Below are positions 8,338-16,044 of a DNA stretch of 64,000 bases, one piece after another (positions within the stretch are counted from its first letter, which is position 1; every line of letters begins with the position of its first letter). The notes under the pieces were generated by a model, which did not search any database, was not told the DNA's origin, and saw nothing but the letters and a program-made list of their open reading frames with translations. The stretch is from CAVQGZ01 sp964400785 (GTDB taxonomy: Bacteria > Actinomycetota > Actinomycetes > Jiangellales > Jiangellaceae), in the NCBI GenBank assembly GCA_964400785.1, contig CAYNWB010000007.1, positions 1 to 64,000 on the forward strand, written 5' to 3'. The position numbers were made by a program, and so were the translations under genes.

Positions 8338-8769
8338 GTGGAGGCCGACGTGGACCAGGGCCGCGACGTCGCGGTGCACGCGAGCCGCTACCGCGCCTTT
8401 CGCCGCCGCCTTCGGCTCAACCCGATGCTCGACCTCACCTGGCGCATCACCGTGCTCACCATCGGCGGGGTCGTGGTCGCGACGGGCATCGCCCTGCTCG
8501 CCCTGCCCGGCCCCGGGTGGGCGACGATCTTCGTCGGGCTGGTGATTCTCGCCAGCGAGTTCACGTGGGCCCGGCGGTCGCTGGACTGGGCCCGGGCGCG
8601 GGCCCACGACGCGCGGGAGAAGGCGATGGCGCCCGAGGTTCGTCGCCGCAACCAGCTCGTCTCGATGCTGGTCGCGGCGCTCCTCGTCGTTGCCGTCGTG
8701 GCCTACTGGCAGACCTACGGGTTCCCGGGTCCGGTGGGCCAGTGGCTGCTCGACGTCTGGAACACCTGA
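8338..8769 (+). CDS. PGPGW-motif transmembrane protein (TIGR02611-like)
   Basis: A 143-residue membrane protein of unknown function. The family-defining PGPGW occurs at residues 57-61, between a hydrophobic helix at about 36-55 and a second at about 62-76. A third hydrophobic segment lies near 108-125. A basic amphipathic stretch rich in Arg and Ala (about 78-104) separates helices two and three and is probably cytoplasmic. The GTG start follows TACCGT by 6 bp and no Shine-Dalgarno sequence is present. It is monocistronic as far as can be seen; the tRNA-Val gene begins 30 bp after its stop. No pathway can be inferred from its neighbours. Confidence 0.8.
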   Translation: MEADVDQGRDVAVHASRYRAFRRRLRLNPMLDLTWRITVLTIGGVVVATGIALLALPGPGWATIFVGLVILASEFTWARRSLDWARARAHDAREKAMAPEVRRRNQLVSMLVAALLVVAVVAYWQTYGFPGPVGQWLLDVWNT

Positions 8770-8778
8770 CCGGTCGGC

Positions 8779-8784
8779 TATTCT
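8779..8784 (+). promoter_or_regulatory. Putative -10 of tRNA-Val-CAC
   Basis: TATTCT lies 15 bp upstream of the mature tRNA 5' end at 8800, giving a predicted start about 8-9 nt before it. It may also drive the lipoprotein gene downstream. Confidence 0.45.
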
Positions 8785-8799
8785 TCTTCAGCCGCTGAC

Positions 8800-8871
8800 G
8801 GGCGATTAGCTCAGTGGGAGAGCGCCTCGTTCACACCGAGGAGGTCACTGGTTCGAAACCAGTATCGCCCA
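8800..8871 (+). tRNA. tRNA-Val (anticodon CAC)
   Basis: A 72-nt cloverleaf with acceptor stem GGGCGAT/ATCGCCC and anticodon arm CCTCG-TTCACAC-CGAGG (CAC). The T-arm is CTGGTTCGAAACCAG and the discriminator is A. CCA is not encoded. The GTG start of the next gene begins 2 nt after the discriminator, which leaves no room for a separate promoter or ribosome binding site. Confidence 0.96.
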
Positions 8872-8872
8872 C

Positions 8873-9652
8873 GTGAAGGTGTCGATCGTCCTCGCTGTCG
8901 TCGGCACGCTGCTGGTGGCCGGCGCGTGTGGCACAGGCGGCGACGACGGGGCGGAGGCGACAACCGTGGGCGACCTCACCGGCACGAGCTGGGTTCTCGA
9001 GACTCTGCCCGGCGACGCGGTGCCCGAGGCCGAGTCGACGCTCAGCTTCGCCGAGGACGCCCAGGCCTTCGGCTCCACCGGCTGCAACCGGTTCACCGCC
9101 ACGTGGCAGCAGGACGGTGCCGCACTGACACTTCAGCTGGGTGCCGTGACCCAGATGGCCTGCTCGCCCAGCCTTGCCGACCAGGAGCAGGCGGTGCTCT
9201 CCGCACTGGCTGACGTGGCGACGGCCGAGGCAGGCGAGCAGTCGCTGAGCCTGCTCGACTCGTCAGGTGAGCAGCTGCTGCTGTACGCGGCGGGGGTGAG
9301 CGACCTGGCCGGCACCGCGTGGACCGCCACGGGGGTCAACAACCAGGCCGGGGGCGTGGAGAGCACCGCCCTGACCGAGACCGCGACCGCCGAGTTCGCC
9401 GAGGACGGCACGCTGGGCGGCTTCACCGGCTGCCGGGGCTTCACCGCGCAGTGGCAGGCCTCCGACGGCACGATCAGCATCACCGACGTGACCACCGATG
9501 GTCCCGAGTGTGACGGGGACGAGGCCGCCCTCGAGCAGAACTACCTGGCGGCGTTGTCGAACGCCGCCACCTTCGCGATCGAGGGCAGCACGCTGAACCT
9601 GCGTGACAGCGACGGGGCGACTCAGGTGAACTACGCCCGCGACGACCGCTGA
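8873..9652 (+). CDS. Lipoprotein with two META (HslJ-like) domains
   Basis: A 259-residue predicted lipoprotein. MKVS starts a signal peptide ending at VAGAC, with Cys19 as the likely lipidated residue, so the mature protein would sit on the outer face of the membrane. Two META domains follow, at about 33-130 and 138-255. Each opens with LxGTxW and holds a GSTGCNRF or GFTGCRGF motif; the first also has QMACS. META domains occur in heat-inducible HslJ and similar envelope proteins, but their biochemistry is unclear. The start is odd: the GTG is one base downstream of the tRNA-Val 3' end, and a later in-frame GTG at 8879 would lose the positive charge of the signal peptide. See the findings on tRNA processing. 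Confidence 0.82.
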   Translation: MKVSIVLAVVGTLLVAGACGTGGDDGAEATTVGDLTGTSWVLETLPGDAVPEAESTLSFAEDAQAFGSTGCNRFTATWQQDGAALTLQLGAVTQMACSPSLADQEQAVLSALADVATAEAGEQSLSLLDSSGEQLLLYAAGVSDLAGTAWTATGVNNQAGGVESTALTETATAEFAEDGTLGGFTGCRGFTAQWQASDGTISITDVTTDGPECDGDEAALEQNYLAALSNAATFAIEGSTLNLRDSDGATQVNYARDDR

Positions 9653-9692
9653 GCGGGGTCCCCTGCCCGGCAACCACGACCATGGAGACACC

Positions 9693-11651
9693 GTGCCCGA
9701 CTTGCAGCTGACCGTCGCCGACCACCGAGCCTCGGTGCCCGACGGCGTCACGGCCGGCGAGGTGCTGCGTGAGGCCGGGCTGGACGCGGTCGTGGCGCGG
9801 GTCAACGGCACCCTGGTCGACCTCGCCCACCGCGTCAGCGCCGGTGACGTGGTGGAGCCCGTCGCGATCGACAGCCCCGAGGGGCGCGCCGTGCTGCGGC
9901 ACTCGACGGCCCACGTGCTCGCGCAGGCCGTCCAGGAGCTCTTCCCGTCGGCCCGGCTCGGGATCGGCCCCCCGATCAAGGACGGCTTCTACTACGACTT
10001 CGACGTCGCCGAGCCCTTCACCCCCGAGAACCTCGAGGCGCTCACGACCCGGATGCGCAAGATCGTCAAGGAGGGCCAGCGCTTCGTGCGCCGCGTCGTC
10101 AGCGACGACGAGGCGCGTGCCGAGCTCGCCGACGAGCCGTACAAGCTCGAGCTCATCGGGCTGAAGGGCAACGCGTCGGACGCGGCCGAGGGGGCCTCGG
10201 CCGAGGTCGGGGCCGGTGAGCTGACCATCTACGACAACCTGCGCCGCGACGGCTCGGTGGCCTGGAACGACCTGTGCCGAGGGCCGCACCTGCCGACCAC
10301 CAAGCACATCCCCGCCTTCGAGCTCACCCGTGTGGCCGCCGCCTACTGGCGCGGGTCGGAGACGAACCCCCAGCTGCAGCGCATCTACGGCACCGCCTGG
10401 GAGTCCAAGCAGGCGCTGCAGCAGCACCTGGAGATGCTGGCCGAGGCCGAGCGTCGCGACCACCGCAAGCTCGGCGCCGAGCTCGACCTGTTCTCGTTCC
10501 CCGAGCAGATCGGGTCGGGACTGGCGGTCTGGCACCCCAAGGGCGGCGTGGTGCGCACCGTCATGGAGGACTACTCGCGGCGTCGCCACGAGCAGGCCGG
10601 CTACCAGTTCGTCCAGACCCCCCACCTGACCAAGGCCGGGCTGTTCGAGACCTCCGGTCACCTGCAGTGGTACGCCGAGGGCATGTACCCGCCGATGGAG
10701 CTCGACGGCGGTGCCGAGTACTACCTCAAGCCCATGAACTGCCCGATGCACATGCTCATCTACTCCTCGCGCGGGCGGTCGTACCGCGAGCTGCCCATGC
10801 GGCTGTTCGAGTTCGGCACCGTGTACCGGTACGAGAAGTCGGGGGTCGTGCACGGCCTGACCCGGGCGCGGGGCTTCACCCAGGACGACTCCCACATCTT
10901 CTGCACGCCCGAGCAGCTCGCCGACGAGCTGGCGTCGCTGCTCGACTTCGTCGTCGCCCTGCTGCGCGACTACGGCTTGACCGACTTCTCCGCCGAGCTG
11001 TCGACCCGTCCGGACAAGTTCGTGGGCGAGCCCGCGCAGTGGGACGCCGCCGAGGCGGCCCTGCGCGACGCGCTCGACCGCTCGGGGCTCGACTACGTGG
11101 TCGCCGAGGGCGAGGGTGCCTTCTACGCCCCCAAGATCGACGTGCACGTCTCCGACGCCCTCGGGCGACGCTGGCAGCTGTCGACGTTGCAGGTCGACCT
11201 GCAGCTTCCCGTCCGCTTCGACCTGGAGTACCAGGCCTCGGACGGCACCCGCCAGCGGCCTTACGTGATCCACCGGGCACTGTTCGGCTCGGTCGAGCGC
11301 TTCTTCGGCATCCTGCTCGAGCACTACGCAGGGGCGTTCCCGGCATGGCTGGCACCGGTTCAGGTCGTCGGCATCCCGATCACCGACGCCCATGTGGCCT
11401 ACCTGCAGGACGTGGCCGCCACCCTGCGCTCCGCCGGCATCCGGGTCGAGGTCGACACGTCCGACGACCGGATGCAGAAGAAGATCCGCACCGCCCAGCG
11501 GGCCAAGGTGCCGTTCATGCTGCTGGCCGGCGACGCGGACGTCGAGGCTGGTGCGGTGTCGTTCCGGTTCCGGGACGGCACCCAGCGCAACGGGGTGCCG
11601 GTGGACGAGGCAGTCGCACACATCGTGCGGGCCGTCACCGACCGGGAGTGA
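9693..11651 (+). CDS. thrS: Threonyl-tRNA synthetase
   Basis: A 652-residue class II synthetase that charges tRNA-Thr. Domains in order are a TGS domain (1-60), a second editing-type domain beginning with HSTAH at 70-74, the catalytic core with HPKGGVVR, KPMNCPMH, RLFEFGTVYRYE and the HRALFGSVERF signature, and an anticodon-binding domain over about the last 100 residues. Length is normal for the family. The GTG start has GGAG five bases upstream. It is followed after 7 bp by the HIT gene, the same order as in mycobacteria. No T-box-like leader is visible in the 40 bp between the lipoprotein stop and the start. Confidence 0.98.
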   Translation: MPDLQLTVADHRASVPDGVTAGEVLREAGLDAVVARVNGTLVDLAHRVSAGDVVEPVAIDSPEGRAVLRHSTAHVLAQAVQELFPSARLGIGPPIKDGFYYDFDVAEPFTPENLEALTTRMRKIVKEGQRFVRRVVSDDEARAELADEPYKLELIGLKGNASDAAEGASAEVGAGELTIYDNLRRDGSVAWNDLCRGPHLPTTKHIPAFELTRVAAAYWRGSETNPQLQRIYGTAWESKQALQQHLEMLAEAERRDHRKLGAELDLFSFPEQIGSGLAVWHPKGGVVRTVMEDYSRRRHEQAGYQFVQTPHLTKAGLFETSGHLQWYAEGMYPPMELDGGAEYYLKPMNCPMHMLIYSSRGRSYRELPMRLFEFGTVYRYEKSGVVHGLTRARGFTQDDSHIFCTPEQLADELASLLDFVVALLRDYGLTDFSAELSTRPDKFVGEPAQWDAAEAALRDALDRSGLDYVVAEGEGAFYAPKIDVHVSDALGRRWQLSTLQVDLQLPVRFDLEYQASDGTRQRPYVIHRALFGSVERFFGILLEHYAGAFPAWLAPVQVVGIPITDAHVAYLQDVAATLRSAGIRVEVDTSDDRMQKKIRTAQRAKVPFMLLAGDADVEAGAVSFRFRDGTQRNGVPVDEAVAHIVRAVTDRE

Positions 11652-11658
11652 CCGCCCG

Positions 11659-12219
11659 GTGACCGGCAGCGGGGAGCAGCCCGCCGAGCTCGTCGGCCAG
11701 GACGGCGCGTCGGTGCCCGACCGGCTGGCCCGGCTCTGGACCCCTCACCGGATGGCCTACATCAAGGCCGAGGCCGAGATCGACCGGGACGAGGGTGGGT
11801 GCCCCTTCTGCCGCATCCCGTCCCTCGGCGACCGCGAGGGCCTCGTGCTGCACCGGGGGCAGCACGTGTACAGCGTGCTGAACCTGCACCCCTACAACCC
11901 GGGGCACCTCATGGTCGTCCCGTACCGGCACGTCGCCAACCTCGAGGACCTCACCGACGACGAGGCCGGTGAGCTCACCCGCGTGACCCAGCAGGCGCTG
12001 CGCGTGATCCGCACGGTGTCGCGTCCCCACGGCTTCAACGTGGGCCTCAACCTCGGGGGAGTGGCCGGCGGGTCGCTGGCGGCGCACCTGCACCAGCACG
12101 TCGTGCCGCGTTGGAGCGGCGACGCCAACTTCATCGCCGTGATCTCGCACACCAAGGTGATCCCGCAGCTGCTCAGCGAGACCCGCGACCTGCTGGCACA
12201 GGCCTGGTCGCAGACCTGA
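11659..12219 (+). CDS. HIT domain hydrolase/phosphorylase (Rv2613c-like)
   Basis: A 186-residue histidine-triad protein, probably acting on dinucleoside polyphosphates. The mycobacterial counterpart in the same position (Rv2613c) has been reported as an Ap4A phosphorylase. The triad is HLHQHVV near residues 146-152. Upstream features are CPFC (about 48-51), which may bind zinc with later histidines, and NLHPYNPGHLMVVPYRHV. The first 30 residues are poorly conserved in this family. The GTG at 11659, 7 bp after the thrS stop, gives the expected length. It converges on the EF-G-like gene with only 6 bp between stops, so any terminator must lie within coding sequence. Confidence 0.9.
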   Translation: MTGSGEQPAELVGQDGASVPDRLARLWTPHRMAYIKAEAEIDRDEGGCPFCRIPSLGDREGLVLHRGQHVYSVLNLHPYNPGHLMVVPYRHVANLEDLTDDEAGELTRVTQQALRVIRTVSRPHGFNVGLNLGGVAGGSLAAHLHQHVVPRWSGDANFIAVISHTKVIPQLLSETRDLLAQAWSQT

Positions 12220-12225
12220 CGCGGC

Positions 12226-14388
12226 TCAGCCGTTGCTCTGCTTGGCGGCCTCGATCGCCTTGGCCGCCAGGTGGGCCGGCATAGGTTCGTAGTGGCTGAA
12301 GCTGCGCGAGAACGTGCCGGTGCCGTGCGACATCGACCGCAGGTCGATCGCGTACCGGACGATCTCGACCTGCGGAACCTGGGCGCGCACCACCGTGCGT
12401 CCCGACCCGACGGGCTCCGTGCCCTGCACGCGTCCCCGGCGCGACGACAGGTCGCCCATCACCGCACCGAGGTGCTCGTCGCTGATGAGCACCGACACGT
12501 CGTCCACCGGCTCCAGCAGCGACACCCCGGCTGCGTCGGCGGCCTCGCGCAGCGCGAGGGCGCCCGCGGTCTGGAACGCCATGTCGGAGGAGTCGACGCT
12601 GTGGGCCTTGCCGTCCACAAGGGTGACCCTGAGGTCGACCATCGGGTACCCGGCAGCCACACCCTTCTCGGCCTGGGCGCGCACGCCCTTCTCGACCGAC
12701 GGGATGAACTGCCGCGGCACCGCGCCGCCGACGACCTTGTCGACGAACTCGATGCCCGCGCCCTCGGGCAGCGGCTCGACCTCGATGTCGCAGATACCGA
12801 ACTGGCCGTGGCCACCGCTCTGCTTGACGTGCCGCCCGCGCGCGCTGGCGGGTGCGGAGAAGGTCTCGCGCAACGGCACGCGCAGGTCGGTGCGGTCGAC
12901 CTCGACGCCGTAGCGGTTGGACAGCTTGTCCAGCAGCAGGTCGGTGTGGGCCTCACCCATGGTCCACAGCACCAGCTGGTGCGTCTCGGCGTTGTTCTCC
13001 ACCCGCAGGGTCGGGTCCTCGGCGACCAGTCGCGCCAGCGCACCGGAGAGCTTGTCCTCGTCGGCCTTCGCGTGCGCGACGATGGCGACCGGCAGCAGAG
13101 GCTCGGGCAGCTCCCACGGGCGCAGCACGAGGGGGGCGTCCTTGTCCGAGAGGGTGTCACCGGTCTCGGCGCGTGACAGCTTCGCGACCGCGCAGATGTC
13201 GCCGGCGACGCACTCGCCGACCGTGCGCAGGTTCTTGCCGAGGGGGGACGAGAGGGCCCCGATGCGCTCGTCCTCGTCGTGGTCGGCGTGGCCGGCCTGC
13301 TCGCCGGCGAAGGTGCTCAGGTGGCCCGAGACGTGCACGACCGTGTCGGGGCGCAGGGTGCCGGAGAACACGCGCACCAGGCTGATGCGTCCGACGTAGG
13401 GGTCGGAGGTGGTCTTGACCACCTCGGCGACCAGAGGGCCGGCCGCGTCGACGCGGATGCCGCCCACGGCCTTGCCGTCGATCCTCATCGCCTCGGGCAT
13501 GGGGTGCTCGAACGGGGACGGGAAGGCGCTGGTGATCACCTCGAGCAGCTCGTCCACCCCGACCCCTGTGGTCGAGCACACGGGGATGACCGGGTGGAAC
13601 GACCCGCGGGCCACCGCCTTCTCCATGTCGTCCACGAGCACGTCCAGCGACACCTGCTCACCGGACAGGTACCGGTCCATCAGCGTCTCGTCCTCGGACT
13701 CCTCGATGATGGCCTCGATCAGAGCCGGACGGGCGTCCTCGATGCGGGCGGCCTCGTCGTCGCTGGGCGCGCGCTGGGACGTGGTGCCACCGGAGTGGTC
13801 GAACGCCCGCTGCGACAGCAGGGCGAGCAGGCCGGTGACCTCGCCGGCCGAGCTGACGGGCAGGTAGGCGGGCAGCACCCTCTCGCCGAAGGCGTCCTGG
13901 CATGCGGCCAGCGTGGCCGCGACGTCGGCGCGCTGGTGGTCGAGCTTGGTGATGACCACGGCGCGCGGCATGTTCACCGCCGCGCACTCCTCCCACAGGG
14001 CCTGCGTCGACCCGTCGATGCCGTCGGCCGCGGAGACGACGAACAGGGCGCAGTCCGCGGCGCGCAGTCCCGCCCGCAGCTCGCCCACGTAGTCGGCATA
14101 CCCGGGCGTGTCGAGCAGGTTCACCTTGGTGCCGTTGGCCATCAGGGGAGCCACCGCGAGGGAGACCGAGCGCTGCTGCTTGATCTCGGCGTCGTCGAAG
14201 TCGGTGACGGTGGAGCCGTCCTCGACCCGGCCGGCCCGCGCGATGGTGCCGGTACCGGCCAGCATGGCCTCGACGAGCGTTGTCTTGCCCGCTCCGGTGT
14301 GGCCCACGAGGACGACGTTGCGCACGCCGTCCGGGGAGTGGGCGACGGGGGCGTCACCGTTGGACGTGCCAGGACGATCTGCAGCCAT
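12226..14388 (-). CDS. Elongation factor G-like protein (EF-G2/FusA2 type)
   Basis: A 720-residue translational GTPase paralogous to EF-G. G1 is GHTGAGKTT at about 29-37, G3 is DTPGYADY, and G4 is TKLD rather than the usual NKxD. EF-G domains II-V follow, including GHGQFG and the C-terminal FSHYEPMP. This type (Rv0120c-like) is distinct from the housekeeping FusA of the str operon; a mycobacterial EF-G2 has been reported to lack ribosome-stimulated GTPase activity, so its role is unclear. The ATG at 14388 is preferred over one 10 codons upstream because GGAG lies five bases before it and the extension is not conserved. It sits inverted between the HIT gene and pgsA. Confidence 0.9.
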   Translation of the reverse strand: MAADRPGTSNGDAPVAHSPDGVRNVVLVGHTGAGKTTLVEAMLAGTGTIARAGRVEDGSTVTDFDDAEIKQQRSVSLAVAPLMANGTKVNLLDTPGYADYVGELRAGLRAADCALFVVSAADGIDGSTQALWEECAAVNMPRAVVITKLDHQRADVAATLAACQDAFGERVLPAYLPVSSAGEVTGLLALLSQRAFDHSGGTTSQRAPSDDEAARIEDARPALIEAIIEESEDETLMDRYLSGEQVSLDVLVDDMEKAVARGSFHPVIPVCSTTGVGVDELLEVITSAFPSPFEHPMPEAMRIDGKAVGGIRVDAAGPLVAEVVKTTSDPYVGRISLVRVFSGTLRPDTVVHVSGHLSTFAGEQAGHADHDEDERIGALSSPLGKNLRTVGECVAGDICAVAKLSRAETGDTLSDKDAPLVLRPWELPEPLLPVAIVAHAKADEDKLSGALARLVAEDPTLRVENNAETHQLVLWTMGEAHTDLLLDKLSNRYGVEVDRTDLRVPLRETFSAPASARGRHVKQSGGHGQFGICDIEVEPLPEGAGIEFVDKVVGGAVPRQFIPSVEKGVRAQAEKGVAAGYPMVDLRVTLVDGKAHSVDSSDMAFQTAGALALREAADAAGVSLLEPVDDVSVLISDEHLGAVMGDLSSRRGRVQGTEPVGSGRTVVRAQVPQVEIVRYAIDLRSMSHGTGTFSRSFSHYEPMPAHLAAKAIEAAKQSNG

Positions 14389-14499
14389 GAGGTCTCCGTT
14401 CGTGTGCGTCAGGCGCACTCACCCTTGCCGGTGCCGATATCCCATCACAAGGGACTGGGCACACCTCGCGTCGGCTCCGGCGAAGCACTCGTCAGGCCG

Positions 14500-14505
14500 T
14501 AGCAT
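14500..14505 (+). promoter_or_regulatory. Putative -10 of the pgsA-patA-pimA operon
   Basis: TAGCAT ends 8 bp before the GTG at 14514, the leaderless-type spacing seen repeatedly here. Confidence 0.45.
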
Positions 14506-14513
14506 CGACGCCC

Positions 14514-15140
14514 GTGATCGGCAGCCGGCTGCGCCCCGTCGCCGCGAGGGTCATCGACCCCGTGGCCACCGGGCTGCTGAGACTGGGGCTGACCCCGGAC
14601 GTCGTGACGGCGCTCGGCACGACTCTCGTCGTCGTCACCGCTCTGGTGGCGTACCCGCGTGGGTACCTGCTGGGTGGGACGCTGCTGATCGCCCTGTTCG
14701 TGCTCGCCGACAGCCTCGACGGGACGATGGCGCGGCTGTCGGGCCGATCCAGCGCGTGGGGTGCCTTTCTGGACTCCACCCTCGACCGCATCGCGGACGC
14801 CGCCATCTTCGCCGGGCTCGCCTTGTGGTTCGTGACCCAGGACGACCTGCTCGGCGTCGGACTCAGCCTGGGTGCGCTCGTGCTGGGGCAGGTGGTCTCG
14901 TACGCGCGAGCCCGGGCCGAGGGGCTCGGTGCCCAGGCGGCGGTGGGCATCGCCGAGCGCACCGAGCGCCTCGTCGTCGTGCTCGTCGCCGCCGGACTGG
15001 TGGGAGCCGGGCTGCCCTCGTGGGTGCTCGTCGCCGCGATGGGCCTGATCGCGCTGGCCTCCGGCGTCACCGTCGTGCAGCGCATGGTCGTCGTCCGCAG
15101 GCAGCTCGTGCCCGGTCCGACCCAGCACGAGAGGACCTGA
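14514..15140 (+). CDS. pgsA: CDP-alcohol phosphatidyltransferase (phosphatidylinositol phosphate synthase type)
   Basis: A 208-residue integral membrane enzyme expected to transfer a phosphatidyl group from CDP-diacylglycerol to inositol phosphate, the first step toward phosphatidylinositol and PIMs. The CDP-alcohol phosphotransferase motif is complete: Asp66-x2-Asp69-Gly70-x2-Ala73-Arg74-x8-Gly83-x3-Asp87-x3-Asp91, with Asp91 the likely base. Five to six hydrophobic helices surround it. The inositol assignment is inferred from the downstream patA and pimA homologues, in the same order as Mycobacterium (pgsA1). Phosphatidylglycerol phosphate synthase is the alternative. The GTG start is leaderless-like, and patA begins one base after the stop. 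Confidence 0.88.
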   Translation: MIGSRLRPVAARVIDPVATGLLRLGLTPDVVTALGTTLVVVTALVAYPRGYLLGGTLLIALFVLADSLDGTMARLSGRSSAWGAFLDSTLDRIADAAIFAGLALWFVTQDDLLGVGLSLGALVLGQVVSYARARAEGLGAQAAVGIAERTERLVVVLVAAGLVGAGLPSWVLVAAMGLIALASGVTVVQRMVVVRRQLVPGPTQHERT

Positions 15141-15141
15141 C

Positions 15142-16044
15142 GTGGGACTGCAGCAGGCGGCATCGGTCGTGGCGTACCGGGGTGGCTGGAAGGCGGTGCG
15201 CTACCTGCCCGACGCAGCGGCCTACGCGCTGTTCGACCGGGTCGCCGACCTCGCCTGGCAACGCGGGACCAAGGGCGCACGGCGCCTTCGGCAGAACCTG
15301 GCCCGGGTGGTGCCCGATGCCGACGACGCCGCCCTGGACGCGCTCACCCGCCAGGGGCTGCGGTCGTACTTCACCTACTGGTGCGACGCGTTCCGCCTGC
15401 CCGACTGGGACACCGCGCGGATCGAGCGCATCGAGGTCAGCAACGAGCACATCCTGCGCGAGGCCCTGGCGAACGGCCGGGGGGCGGTGGGTGCGCTGCC
15501 GCACATGGGCAACTGGGACCACGGTGGTGCCTGGTGCACCGCGAACGGGATCCCGGTCACGACGGTGGCCGAGCGGCTCGAGCCCGAAGCGGTCTTTCTC
15601 GAGTTCCTGCGGTTCCGCGAGGGACTGGGCATGACCATCTACCCGCTGACCGGCGCAGACACCGACGTGTTCTCCCAGCTGGCCCAGCACGTGCGCGGCA
15701 ACGACTTCGTGCCGCTGGTCGCCGACCGCGACCTGAGCGCCCGCGGCATCCCTGTCACGTTCTTCGGCGAGCGGGCCACGATGCCGGCCGGGCCCGCCGC
15801 GCTGGCCCTGCGTACCGGGGCTCCCCTGATCCCCGTCACGACCTGGTTCGTGGGGCGCGCTCCCGACCACTCGTTGGTGCTGCACTTCGACGACCCGATC
15901 GAGGTGCCGGTCGGGTCGGGCCGAGACAAGGCAGCGGCCATGACGCAGCGGCTCGCCGACGTGTTCGCCGACCGCATCCGCGAGCACCCCGCCGACTGGC
16001 ACATGCTGCAGCGGCTGTTCACCGCCGACCTGACGCCACGATGA
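15142..16044 (+). CDS. patA: Phosphatidylinositol mannoside acyltransferase (PatA-like)
   Basis: A 300-residue member of the lysophospholipid/lipid A acyltransferase superfamily, expected to acylate the mannose of phosphatidylinositol monomannoside at the inner face of the membrane. The catalytic H(x)4D box is PHMGNWD with His121 and Asp126, and the later DRDLSARGIPVTFFG segment is typical. The N-terminal 30 residues are amphipathic and could anchor it. GAGAGGACC lies upstream of the GTG, within the end of pgsA. The stop overlaps the pimA ATG by four bases (ATGA). Function is assigned from order and similarity to Rv2611c; a general LpxL-like role is the fallback. Confidence 0.87.
   Translation: MGLQQAASVVAYRGGWKAVRYLPDAAAYALFDRVADLAWQRGTKGARRLRQNLARVVPDADDAALDALTRQGLRSYFTYWCDAFRLPDWDTARIERIEVSNEHILREALANGRGAVGALPHMGNWDHGGAWCTANGIPVTTVAERLEPEAVFLEFLRFREGLGMTIYPLTGADTDVFSQLAQHVRGNDFVPLVADRDLSARGIPVTFFGERATMPAGPAALALRTGAPLIPVTTWFVGRAPDHSLVLHFDDPIEVPVGSGRDKAAAMTQRLADVFADRIREHPADWHMLQRLFTADLTPR

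Noticed and set aside
9653..9692. T-box or other riboswitch before thrS
   Set aside because: Only 40 bp are available and no T-box sequence or terminator pair is present.
9480..11621. A 713-codon open frame on the minus strand opposite thrS
   Set aside because: High GC leaves antisense frames open. The translation is low-complexity (His, Gly, Val, Arg, Asp), resembles no family and opposes an unmistakable thrS.
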